Shown here: positions 8,700-14,293 of the stretch, piece after piece
How positions within the stretch are numbered: the first letter of the stretch is position 1
Layout of the letters: each line of letters opens with the position of its first letter
Assembly: GCA_014237955.1 (NCBI GenBank)
Contig: JABABY010000026.1
Coordinates: 1 to 15,252, forward strand
Length of the DNA: 15,252 bases
Reading direction: 5' to 3'
DNA from: Planctomycetota bacterium
Lineage (GTDB): Bacteria > Planctomycetota > Planctomycetia > Pirellulales > UBA7805
Translations under genes and position numbers: made by a program
Notes under the pieces: model-generated
What the model was told of the DNA's origin: nothing
What the model saw: the letters and a program-made list of their open reading frames with translations, nothing else
Database searches by the model: none

Positions 8700-8754
8700 C
8701 TTAAATATCCCGTATCCCCTCGTGCCTTTGTTGTGTTATTGCGTTGTTTCCCTA

Positions 8755-9465
8755 TCAACCCGAAGCAGCAACCTCATCAGTACCACCGCTTGGTGGGCCA
8801 AGACTGGGTGGTCCGAGATCTGCCATCGATGGATTCGGCGGGGGCGAGACAGCCCGTACCCAATCGAAGGCCCCTGTCTTCCACTCGTACGCAAAGCCAA
8901 CAAACAGCACAAGAAAGAATAAGAGGATCGCACCATACACATAGAAAGTAAACCGGTTGATTGTATTGCGGATTTGTTCCTCTTGGACTTTCCCCTTGAG
9001 TGGATCTGAAGAGATCAAGGGAGGTACCATTCCCAGTTCCCGAAACAGCCCTTTTGCGGAGGGCGTTAATACTGCAGCTTGCCCGGCCGCTGCAGGAGAA
9101 ATAGGCACCCCAGCCTGCGACGCGGGTGTGGCATTATTAACACTCACTGAACTTGGGTGTTCCAACAGTTCTAGGCGAGCATCGGCCAACTGGACCTGTT
9201 TGCCAAAAACTGTGGTCGCCGGAAACAAAAATGCAACTTCAGCATCAAACACAATGAATACCAGTGCCACAACATAAAATCGTAAATCAAATTGAACAAA
9301 ACTCGAGCCGATTGCCGGTTCTCCGCATTCATAGACATCCAGTTTCTCCGGATCGGGATCCTTTGGACGAACCAAATGGCCTACGAGCAAGTTGACAAAC
9401 AGGAAGACGAGACCAACGACCAGAAACAGCAACAAGTAGGCAGCTATGGCGGTAGGGGTTGCCAT
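8755..9465 (-). CDS. nuoA: NADH-quinone oxidoreductase subunit A, with a long internal insertion
   Basis: Three-helix membrane subunit at the junction of the two arms of complex I. Helix 1 is at about residues 8-30. The conserved loop follows, with the key cysteine in LDVYECGEPAIGSSFVQF (about 43-60). Helix 2 is FYVVALVFIVFDAEVAFLFP and helix 3 FTFYVYGAILLFFLVLFVGF (about 172-191), followed by the usual GAFDW. Usual NuoA proteins are 120-150 residues; this one has 236. The excess is an Ala/Pro/Ser-rich hydrophilic insert of about 75 residues between helices 2 and 3, and a Pro/Gly-rich tail of about 30. The start is the ATG at 9465, with a good AAGGA 7 nt upstream. Confidence 0.94.
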   Translation of the reverse strand: MATPTAIAAYLLLFLVVGLVFLFVNLLVGHLVRPKDPDPEKLDVYECGEPAIGSSFVQFDLRFYVVALVFIVFDAEVAFLFPATTVFGKQVQLADARLELLEHPSSVSVNNATPASQAGVPISPAAAGQAAVLTPSAKGLFRELGMVPPLISSDPLKGKVQEEQIRNTINRFTFYVYGAILLFFLVLFVGFAYEWKTGAFDWVRAVSPPPNPSMADLGPPSLGPPSGGTDEVAASG

Positions 9466-9501
9466 CTCGAATCCTTAAAAACAACAGGTAAAAGACGCAT
9501 T

Positions 9502-9630
9502 TTAGGTGCTCTTGTCGGCTTTACAAGGGCAGCACTCTCCCATCTTGCGGCCCTCGAGGCAGGTAACGACGACTACCTCAGTCGCCAACACCCCGCCAAA
9601 AGAAATCAAACCAATGACTCCGGCACCCAT
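9502..9630 (-). CDS. possible 42-residue cysteine-rich membrane protein upstream of nuoA
   Basis: A short frame read directly from the minus strand. From the ATG at 9630 it encodes one hydrophobic helix (GAGVIGLISFGGVLATEVVV) followed by a basic, cysteine-rich tail with TCLEGRKMGECCPCKADKST. A GTG at 9636 would add two residues (Val-Lys). The layout of one helix with a positive, Cys-containing tail is what a real small membrane protein would show. The stop lies 36 nt before the nuoA start, similar to other gaps in this cluster (34-40 nt). It would help fill a 387-nt gap. A 6-bp hairpin lies just upstream (9652-9670). No strong ribosome-binding site or known family is visible. Function unknown. 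Confidence 0.35.
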   Translation of the reverse strand: MGAGVIGLISFGGVLATEVVVVTCLEGRKMGECCPCKADKST

Positions 9631-9651
9631 TTTCACATCGGCCTGTGCCCT

Positions 9652-9670
9652 GAGAAGCAGAAATCTTCTC
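9652..9670 (-). other. short inverted repeat upstream of the small Cys-rich frame
   Basis: A perfect 6-bp stem (GAGAAG/CTTCTC) with a 7-nt loop, 16-22 nt upstream of the possible GTG/ATG starts at 9636 and 9630. No T-run follows on the minus strand, so it is not a standard terminator. It could be an mRNA structure within the nuo transcript, or chance. Confidence 0.3.
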
Positions 9671-9838
9671 GGAACACACGCACCCTATTGGAAGAAAGCC
9701 TTGGCTTAAGTCCCATGAGATGACCAACCGCACCCAAGAAGCTCGCAAAAAAACGCTGTAAAGAAAGGCGGTCACTACGATTTGCGTTCGTCAGACATAT
9801 TTGTCCAGACATTCAGTTTATCTGATTGCCACCACCTA

Positions 9839-9870
9839 ATTCGTCCGTGGCATCATTCGTCCGTGGCATC
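9839..9870. repeat. 16-bp perfect tandem duplication at the 3' end of the DUF2203 gene
   Basis: The unit attcgtccgtggcatc occurs twice back to back (9839-9854 and 9855-9870). The gene-proximal copy encodes the last codons (DATDE) and its junction with the second copy creates the TGA stop. Because 16 is not a multiple of three, the duplication shifts the frame. Confidence 0.95.
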
Positions 9871-10332
9871 ATCGAGCCTGGGTTGTCTATCCTCTTCGAT
9901 GGCGCCGCTGCCAACCACCAGCAATTGACGGCCCTGAAACCCTTCTTCTAATTCGTGCCAGAAGAGTACTTCGGGCTCATCCAGTTTCCAGCAAAGCAAT
10001 ACAACCCGGTCGTCCATCTTCGAAGGAAAATCGACGAGACCCTCGATTGCGTTTTTCGGCTCAATCCCTAAATCACGAAGTTCCTGAACATATTCTTCGA
10101 TTCGATGCCCATCACGCTCTAGCTCCTGCTCAACCTGAACCAATTCCTCTCGGTACATGTCATCACGACCATCTTTACGACCGGCCAACAGCGTCGCGAG
10201 GCGTTCGCGACGATCGATTAGATTACGAGAAAGGGTAGAAAGATCGTTGCAAATAGCACGCACCAGTGGCAGCGCAGCATTTGCCTCCTCGACCGTAAAA
10301 AATCGCTTGAAGTTGGATTGGGTTTCGCTCAT
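9853..10332 (-). CDS. DUF2203 family protein inside the nuo cluster
   Basis: A cytosolic protein of 159 residues from the ATG at 10332. The family signature is at the N-terminus (FFTVEEANAALPLVR, about residues 11-25), followed by a charged helical, probably coiled-coil stretch with many Glu/Arg (about 30-85). The typical C-terminal block comes next: GLVDFPSKMDDRVVLLCWKL, then EPEVLFWHELEEGFQGRQ. An upstream in-frame TTG at 10362 would add ten residues including a Cys-x-x-Cys pair, but the ATG has a better upstream GAG and fits the family start. The biochemical role of DUF2203 is unknown to me. It sits 75 nt after nuoI and on the same strand, so it is probably co-transcribed with complex I genes. 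The last residues appear altered by a 16-bp tandem duplication. Confidence 0.85.
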   Translation of the reverse strand: MSETQSNFKRFFTVEEANAALPLVRAICNDLSTLSRNLIDRRERLATLLAGRKDGRDDMYREELVQVEQELERDGHRIEEYVQELRDLGIEPKNAIEGLVDFPSKMDDRVVLLCWKLDEPEVLFWHELEEGFQGRQLLVVGSGAIEEDRQPRLDDATDE

Positions 10333-10407
10333 AGGTATTCTCGAACGGCATCCATCGCACAAAAGGGGGCACCTCGTACCCGAATGCTGCTTATTAAAAG
10401 GAAACTC

Positions 10408-10989
10408 CTATTGATTTGGACCGCCATGTACCGGCTCGACAATCACTTTTGAGTCTGCCACAGCCGTTGGATTCAACGTTGTCCGGCCCCAGGCAATATC
10501 GACCGGAAGACGAGAAAAATCGACAACACACCCGTCCCTGCTATAACAGCTTAAATCGTGTGTCGACCCCATAAAGATGCAATCGACAGGGCATGGTTCA
10601 ACACACAAAGCGCAAAACATGCACTTGGAATAGTCAATAACAAATCCGGTAACCTTGAAACCCTTTCCACCCTCCACACGTTCCTTGCCAATATAGATAC
10701 AGTCCACGGGACATACTTTTGCACATTGATCACAAGCAATACAGGTTGTTAAATCATACCGATGAAAACCTCGGTATCTGTCTGCAACAGGCACTGGCAA
10801 TTCTGGATATTCAAAATGCTGTGTGAAAGCCTTTCGATCCGGATTGTAGGTCCGGAGCCAATAACGGGCTGTGACATACATGCCATGGGCAACAGTAAAG
10901 ACTGTCGTAAAAACATCTCGAAACCATCTTTGCATCGTCATACCCTCGTTGCCCAAAATTCTCCCCAGCATGGGCAAAATATGTTTCAT
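10408..10989 (-). CDS. nuoI: NADH-quinone oxidoreductase subunit I (two 4Fe-4S clusters)
   Basis: Ferredoxin-like peripheral-arm subunit (TYKY) that carries clusters N6a and N6b and passes electrons towards cluster N2 in NuoB. It has 193 residues. Both cluster-binding motifs are complete: C83, C86, C89 and C93 in CIACDQCAKVCP, and C123, C126, C129 and C133 in CMFCALCVEPCP. The N-terminal amphipathic region (WFRDVFTTVFTVAHGMYVTA) and YPELP before the first motif match the family. The start is the ATG at 10989, with GGCGAG just upstream. An internal ATG (Met17 or Met19) is also possible, which would remove 16-18 residues. It is the first gene of the leftward cluster, with a promoter about 95 nt upstream. 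Standard nuo operons place nuoI between nuoH and nuoJ, so its position here is unusual. Confidence 0.95.
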   Translation of the reverse strand: MKHILPMLGRILGNEGMTMQRWFRDVFTTVFTVAHGMYVTARYWLRTYNPDRKAFTQHFEYPELPVPVADRYRGFHRYDLTTCIACDQCAKVCPVDCIYIGKERVEGGKGFKVTGFVIDYSKCMFCALCVEPCPVDCIFMGSTHDLSCYSRDGCVVDFSRLPVDIAWGRTTLNPTAVADSKVIVEPVHGGPNQ

Positions 10990-11013
10990 CTCGCCGAAGA
11001 AACAGTGAACATC

Positions 11014-11028
11014 AATCTATTTTAGATT
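11014..11028. other. AT-rich inverted repeat in the nuoI leader
   Basis: A perfect 6-bp inverted repeat AATCTA/TAGATT with a 3-nt spacer, lying between the predicted nuoI transcription start and the nuoI ATG. It could be an operator half-site pair or a weak leader hairpin. No known binding consensus is recognised. Confidence 0.3.
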
Positions 11029-11081
11029 TCACCCTTGTTGCTGCTCGTGCGAAGAGTCCAGCAACTTGCCAGGAATTGCGG

Positions 11082-11109
11082 ATTATAAGCGAGTATGACC
11101 CCGATGCAA
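11082..11109 (-). promoter_or_regulatory. predicted sigma70-type promoter for the nuoI-led complex I cluster
   Basis: On the minus strand, TTGCAT (11104-11109) is followed after 16 nt by a perfect TATAAT (11082-11087). Transcription would begin near 11075 and leave a leader of roughly 85 nt before the nuoI ATG. The -10 element is exact; the -35 matches the consensus at its first three positions only. Confidence 0.55.
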
Positions 11110-11119
11110 GAATGAGCCA

Positions 11120-11475
11120 GAACAATCTCAGTAAGGGTGTGGGCGTGCGGAAGATGCCCCCTATAAGAGCCTCCCCCATAACTGGCAAATTCAAGCACCC
11201 TGACTCTACTGCTGGTTTGCGGGCATACGACCAAAGGCTTAATTTAGGCAAAATCTACGGTCTGTCCCGTACCAGTCAGAACCATCCTTAAAAAATACTC
11301 TTCCTGACATTGGCGAATTAATATAAAGCGTTTCCAAACAATAACTTAAGATCATTTTCTCTACAAAAAAGATCCGCTTGCCAAACAATCCGTTTTGACA
11401 AACACACCCGACTTACCGGTTTTATCCGTGCTGATGACCATTATTTTCGCCTGAAAACACGCTTCCGCACACCCA
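11120..11475. other. intergenic region between divergent nuoI and csrA; no gene seen
   Basis: Between the nuoI and csrA promoters, both strands hold only short frames without family resemblance, convincing ribosome-binding sites or coding bias. No tRNA fold, strong terminator or repeat array is visible. A small regulatory RNA cannot be excluded by eye. Confidence 0.5.
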
Positions 11476-11480
11476 ATTCC

Positions 11481-11508
11481 TTGACACTTGCGTACTACAG
11501 CGTAGAGT
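11481..11508 (+). promoter_or_regulatory. predicted promoter for csrA
   Basis: A perfect TTGACA (11481-11486) followed after 16 nt by TAGAGT (11503-11508), a four-of-six match to TATAAT. Transcription would begin near 11515 and give a leader of about 128 nt before the csrA ATG. Confidence 0.6.
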
Positions 11509-11544
11509 GAAAACAAAGGAACTGTCTGCTTTGATGGGTTCTTC

Positions 11545-11560
11545 ACACCCTGAGTGGTGT
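11545..11560 (+). promoter_or_regulatory. hairpin in the csrA leader flanked by 8-bp direct repeats
   Basis: ACACC (11545-11549) pairs with GGTGT (11556-11560) across a 6-nt loop. The hairpin is flanked by two copies of GATGGGTT (11533-11540 and 11562-11569). GGA triplets, the core of CsrA-binding sites, occur in the leader at 11518-11520, 11577-11579, 11620-11622 and 11633-11635; the last is part of the csrA ribosome-binding site. The arrangement is compatible with feedback control by CsrA; this is inference. Confidence 0.35.
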
Positions 11561-11642
11561 CGATGGGTTGGCGTGCGGACGAAATACATGCATGCCAATT
11601 GATCTAAAGATTGTTCGTAGGAGCAAACCGAAGGAATCGGCA

Positions 11643-11864
11643 ATGTTAGTGCTATCTCGCAAGAAGAATGAAAGTATTGTTATCAACGATGATATTACGA
11701 TTGTCGTCGTTGAAATTCGTGGCGATAAGGTACGGCTAGGCGTCGAGGCACCCAAAGAGGTCCCCGTTCACCGCCGGGAAGTCTATGATGCGATCCGCCA
11801 TGGAAATGCTGCGGAAACGACGACGGAGCCCACCGGGGAACCGGACGCTGCAGAGTCGACATAA
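11643..11864 (+). CDS. csrA: carbon storage regulator CsrA (RsmA), translational regulator
   Basis: A small dimeric RNA-binding protein that blocks or promotes translation by binding GGA-containing mRNA leaders. It has 73 residues from the ATG at 11643. A frame extending upstream to 11568 exists, but MLVLSRKKNESIVI is the canonical N-terminus and AAGGA (11631-11635) lies 7 nt before this ATG. RNA-contact positions are conserved: the N-terminal LVLSR (L4, R6), and R44 in VPVHRREVYDAI. The GDKVRLGVEAPKEV core is intact. An acidic Thr/Glu/Pro-rich tail of about 20 residues (54-73) extends past the usual end. No flagellar genes or fliW are nearby. It has its own promoter and transcribes away from the nuo cluster. 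Confidence 0.95.
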   Translation: MLVLSRKKNESIVINDDITIVVVEIRGDKVRLGVEAPKEVPVHRREVYDAIRHGNAAETTTEPTGEPDAAEST

Positions 11865-11992
11865 CGCTGGCATCCTTGATGTCCTAGCTCCCAAAGCCTC
11901 CCCTTATCTATTCTCTATTATGGGCGTCCGTTGCCCGAGCGTAAGTCTTGCGATCCAAACCGGTTAAACATGGGCGACATCTTCATCGCCAC

Positions 11993-12021
11993 TTGACGGT
12001 TTGACCCGCTACCCCTTAAAT
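11993..12021 (+). promoter_or_regulatory. predicted promoter for tRNA-Glu
   Basis: TTGACG (five of six to the -35 consensus, 11993-11998), a 17-nt spacer, then TTAAAT (four of six, 12016-12021). A start near 12028 would leave a 5' leader of about 38 nt on the tRNA precursor. Confidence 0.5.
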
Positions 12022-12065
12022 ACTTTGTGTATGTAGGCGTGTTGGCATTAGTCCCAGCCTGCTTT

Positions 12066-12138
12066 GGCCCCATCGTCTAGCGGTCTAGGACTCCGGCCTT
12101 TCACGCCGGCAACACGGGTTCGAGTCCCGTTGGGGTCA
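12066..12138 (+). tRNA. tRNA-Glu, anticodon TTC
   Basis: A complete 73-nt cloverleaf. The acceptor stem is GGCCCCA with TGGGGTC (one G-U pair) and the discriminator base is A (12138). The anticodon stem CCGGC/GCCGG (12093-12097 and 12105-12109) closes the loop CTTTCAC, with anticodon TTC at 12100-12102. The T arm is ACGGG-TTCGAGT-CCCGT. The 3' CCA is not encoded (CTT follows). The sequence closely resembles E. coli tRNA-Glu in the D and anticodon arms. It stands alone between csrA and a secreted-protein gene. Confidence 0.96.
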
Positions 12139-12153
12139 CTTTGTTAGGAGTGA

Positions 12154-12208
12154 CTCCGCAACGGAGACCCATTACGGATCGGGAAGGTCTTCCTCACGAG
12201 GTTTTTTT
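12154..12208 (+). terminator. weak candidate termination region after tRNA-Glu
   Basis: A 5-bp hairpin (CTTCG-type CTCCG/CGGAG, 12154-12166, 3-nt loop) lies shortly after the tRNA. A run of seven T (12202-12208) follows a second, very short CCT/AGG stem further on. Neither pairs a good stem with an adjacent T-run, so this is at best a weak terminator. Confidence 0.25.
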
Positions 12209-12240
12209 CGCGCCACCTCGTCAAGGATCCTGCCAATGTC

Positions 12241-13206
12241 ATGAATCGCTTGGCCGCTATCGCTCTCGTCTGCCTTCTACAGGCAATCTTCGCTCAAGGT
12301 GAAAAACCGTGTTATGCTTTTCGCCCTCAAGCAGTTCGCCTCCTTGAGGCGGATCTGGTCGTCTTGGGCGAGGTCACAGAAATCCGAGAAGAAGAAAACC
12401 GAGTCATCGGTAAAATTGCTGTTGAAATGGTGCTCAAGGGAGCAACCGACGAACAGACCGTTACCGCCGAGTGGCGAAAAAAAGTTTCTCCATTTCCCCT
12501 CACCCAGAGCTCCCCAGATTCTCTCGAAGCGGACAAGCGTGGGATATGGTTTCTCAATTGGGATAACGATTCAAAAGAATTGCGTGGTCTTGGCCCTCGC
12601 CCTGATGCGGAATCTGAGAAAACCGATGAAATCCAAAAGGAACTGGCCACATTGGCAGAACTCCCATGGAGTGAACCGGTCGGAGGCCTCGCGATGGGTC
12701 TTATCGTCGATGTCAGAGATCTGGAAGGGGAAGAAGTATGGAGTGAAGGAAAGATCATTGCAGCACAAGTGGCGGTTGCCGTTTTTCCAGTTGCCAAGAA
12801 TACTCTGAATCAGGATCTGCTCGTGGCAGAATCCGAAGCAACACATCCTTTTGTCGCGACCTGGTCGCGACCGGGCAGTTGGGATTTGAAAACAAAACTC
12901 TATAGCGTTCCAAAACGCGAAAACGGAGAAAACACCGCAGATGACTTCCAGAGAATTCGTCCCAATCAGATTCGCCAAATAGGCCGCGGTTTTGTCTTTC
13001 CGCCATTGGTAGATGACGGCCAATACACACTACAGGTCAACTTTTCGAGCCAACACGACAAGTCCGATCAAAACAGCCAGGCATGGCAAGGCACCATTGA
13101 GCTACCAACATTTAAACTGGAACTCCCGCTAGAAGTGACTCAAGAAGACAACGAACAACCCGGAAATGCTGATGCTCAAAAGAAAATTAGGCCGGACCGA
13201 TCTTGA
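12241..13206 (+). CDS. secreted protein of unknown function
   Basis: A 321-residue protein with a clear Sec signal peptide (MNRLAAIALVCLLQAIFAQG, likely cleaved near residues 18-21). The mature N-terminus begins with a cysteine-containing KPCYAF. A stretch at about 36-66 (LLEADLVVLGEVTEI, then KIAVEMVLKG) reads like a beta-barrel opening seen in planctomycete secreted proteins that I recall only loosely; this is not a family assignment. The middle holds IWFLNWDNDSKEL and the C-terminal part (about 255-300) looks like beta strands typical of an extracellular domain. No catalytic motif is recognised. The start is the ATG at 12241, with AAGGA 11 nt upstream. Its 3' end overlaps the next gene by 35-41 nt, suggesting coupled expression. 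Confidence 0.8.
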   Translation: MNRLAAIALVCLLQAIFAQGEKPCYAFRPQAVRLLEADLVVLGEVTEIREEENRVIGKIAVEMVLKGATDEQTVTAEWRKKVSPFPLTQSSPDSLEADKRGIWFLNWDNDSKELRGLGPRPDAESEKTDEIQKELATLAELPWSEPVGGLAMGLIVDVRDLEGEEVWSEGKIIAAQVAVAVFPVAKNTLNQDLLVAESEATHPFVATWSRPGSWDLKTKLYSVPKRENGENTADDFQRIRPNQIRQIGRGFVFPPLVDDGQYTLQVNFSSQHDKSDQNSQAWQGTIELPTFKLELPLEVTQEDNEQPGNADAQKKIRPDRS

Positions 13207-14167
13207 ACTGACGCCTCTAGGTTTGGGAACCTGGGCGATTGGTGGTGGCGCCTGGAAATTCGGCTGGGGTTCTCAAAATCATGAGGATGCCACCGCTGGC
13301 ATCCTCCACGGAATCGAGTTGGGGATCAACTGGATCGACACTGCCCCTGTGTATGGCAATGGCCAATCGGAAAAACTTGTTGGTGAAGCCCTCAAAAAAC
13401 TTGGCCGACGCCGCCCACTGATTGCCACCAAATGTTCTAGGAAGGTTCTTTCCGATGGGAGTGTCACGGGACAACTTGACGCCAAAAGCGTGAAGGCCGA
13501 ATGCGAAGACAGTCTCAGGCGGCTCGGGATCGACACGATCGATCTCTATCAAATGCACTGGCCCGAACCGGGTGAACAAATCGAAGAAGGCTGGGGTGCC
13601 ATGGCCGAACTCCTTGAGGAGGGAAAGGTACGTCACATCGGGGTTTCGAATTTTGATGTCGCACAAATGGAACGGCTTAAAGCGATCCATCCGATCGCAT
13701 CTTTACAGCCGCCTTACAACATGCTTGATCGGCGTGCTGAAAACGAATTGTTTGATTACTGTGTTGCTCATGAAATTGGGATTGTTTGCTACAGCCCAAT
13801 GGCGAGAGGACTTCTTTCTGGAGCAATGACTACCGAAAGGGCATTGCATCTGGAATCGACGGACCATCGGCGGCGGGAGCCAATGTTTCAGTCTCCCCAA
13901 ATTGAAGAGCATCTCTCATTGGTACAAAGCCTTCGAGCCGTTGCAGAGCGCAACAACCGATCGGTCGCGGAACTTGCCATCGCCTGGGTTTTAAGGCGCG
14001 ATGAAGTCACGTCTGCAATCGTTGGCACTCGTTCCGGCAAACAGATCGAGGGTACGGCCGCAGCCGGCAATTGGGAATTGACGAAAGACGATATCGAGGA
14101 AATCGAACAGTTCCTTGCAGACCATGCCGAACAAATAACCCGAGTTTGCGGATCAAGCATGTCATGA
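13166..14167 (+). CDS. aldo/keto reductase, NAD(P)H-dependent
   Basis: A TIM-barrel oxidoreductase of 333 residues, normal for the family. The catalytic tetrad is visible: D58 and Y63 in NWIDTAPVYGNGQSE, K89 in PLIATKC, and H131 in DLYQMHWP. The C-terminal cofactor loop is present (AIVGTRSGKQIEG, about 289-301). GRTDLELTPLGLGTWAIGGG at the N-terminus is typical of the soluble, bacterial IolS-like/YajO-like group. The substrate cannot be inferred. ATGs at 13166 and 13172 are both possible; the second has GGAAA at a good distance. The start lies inside the 3' end of the upstream secreted-protein gene, so the two are probably co-transcribed. The product has no signal peptide and is likely cytosolic. 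Confidence 0.93.
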   Translation: MLMLKRKLGRTDLELTPLGLGTWAIGGGAWKFGWGSQNHEDATAGILHGIELGINWIDTAPVYGNGQSEKLVGEALKKLGRRRPLIATKCSRKVLSDGSVTGQLDAKSVKAECEDSLRRLGIDTIDLYQMHWPEPGEQIEEGWGAMAELLEEGKVRHIGVSNFDVAQMERLKAIHPIASLQPPYNMLDRRAENELFDYCVAHEIGIVCYSPMARGLLSGAMTTERALHLESTDHRRREPMFQSPQIEEHLSLVQSLRAVAERNNRSVAELAIAWVLRRDEVTSAIVGTRSGKQIEGTAAAGNWELTKDDIEEIEQFLADHAEQITRVCGSSMS

Positions 14168-14293
14168 CTCGCTCGATACACACTCGTTGCACCACTTTTT
14201 TGGCTACCTTAATGCGGTTAGACTATGGGGGTGCTCGGCCCCAAGGTCATTATTACTATGCTCTCGTGGAACCGAAATTGAGAGGCAAATCCA

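Noticed and set aside
9578..9775. A 65-codon minus-strand frame in the gap before nuoA
   Set aside because: It starts with GTG without a ribosome-binding site, has irregular composition (many Trp, Cys and Arg), and conflicts with the better-looking 42-residue frame at 9502-9630.
11012..11251. Frames of 79 and 70 codons on the minus strand upstream of nuoI
   Set aside because: They cover the predicted nuoI promoter, and have no ribosome-binding site or recognisable domain.
14168..14293. Possible promoter (TTGCAC then TTAATG) ahead of the mutarotase gene
   Set aside because: Both elements are poor matches, so read-through from the reductase gene is equally likely.
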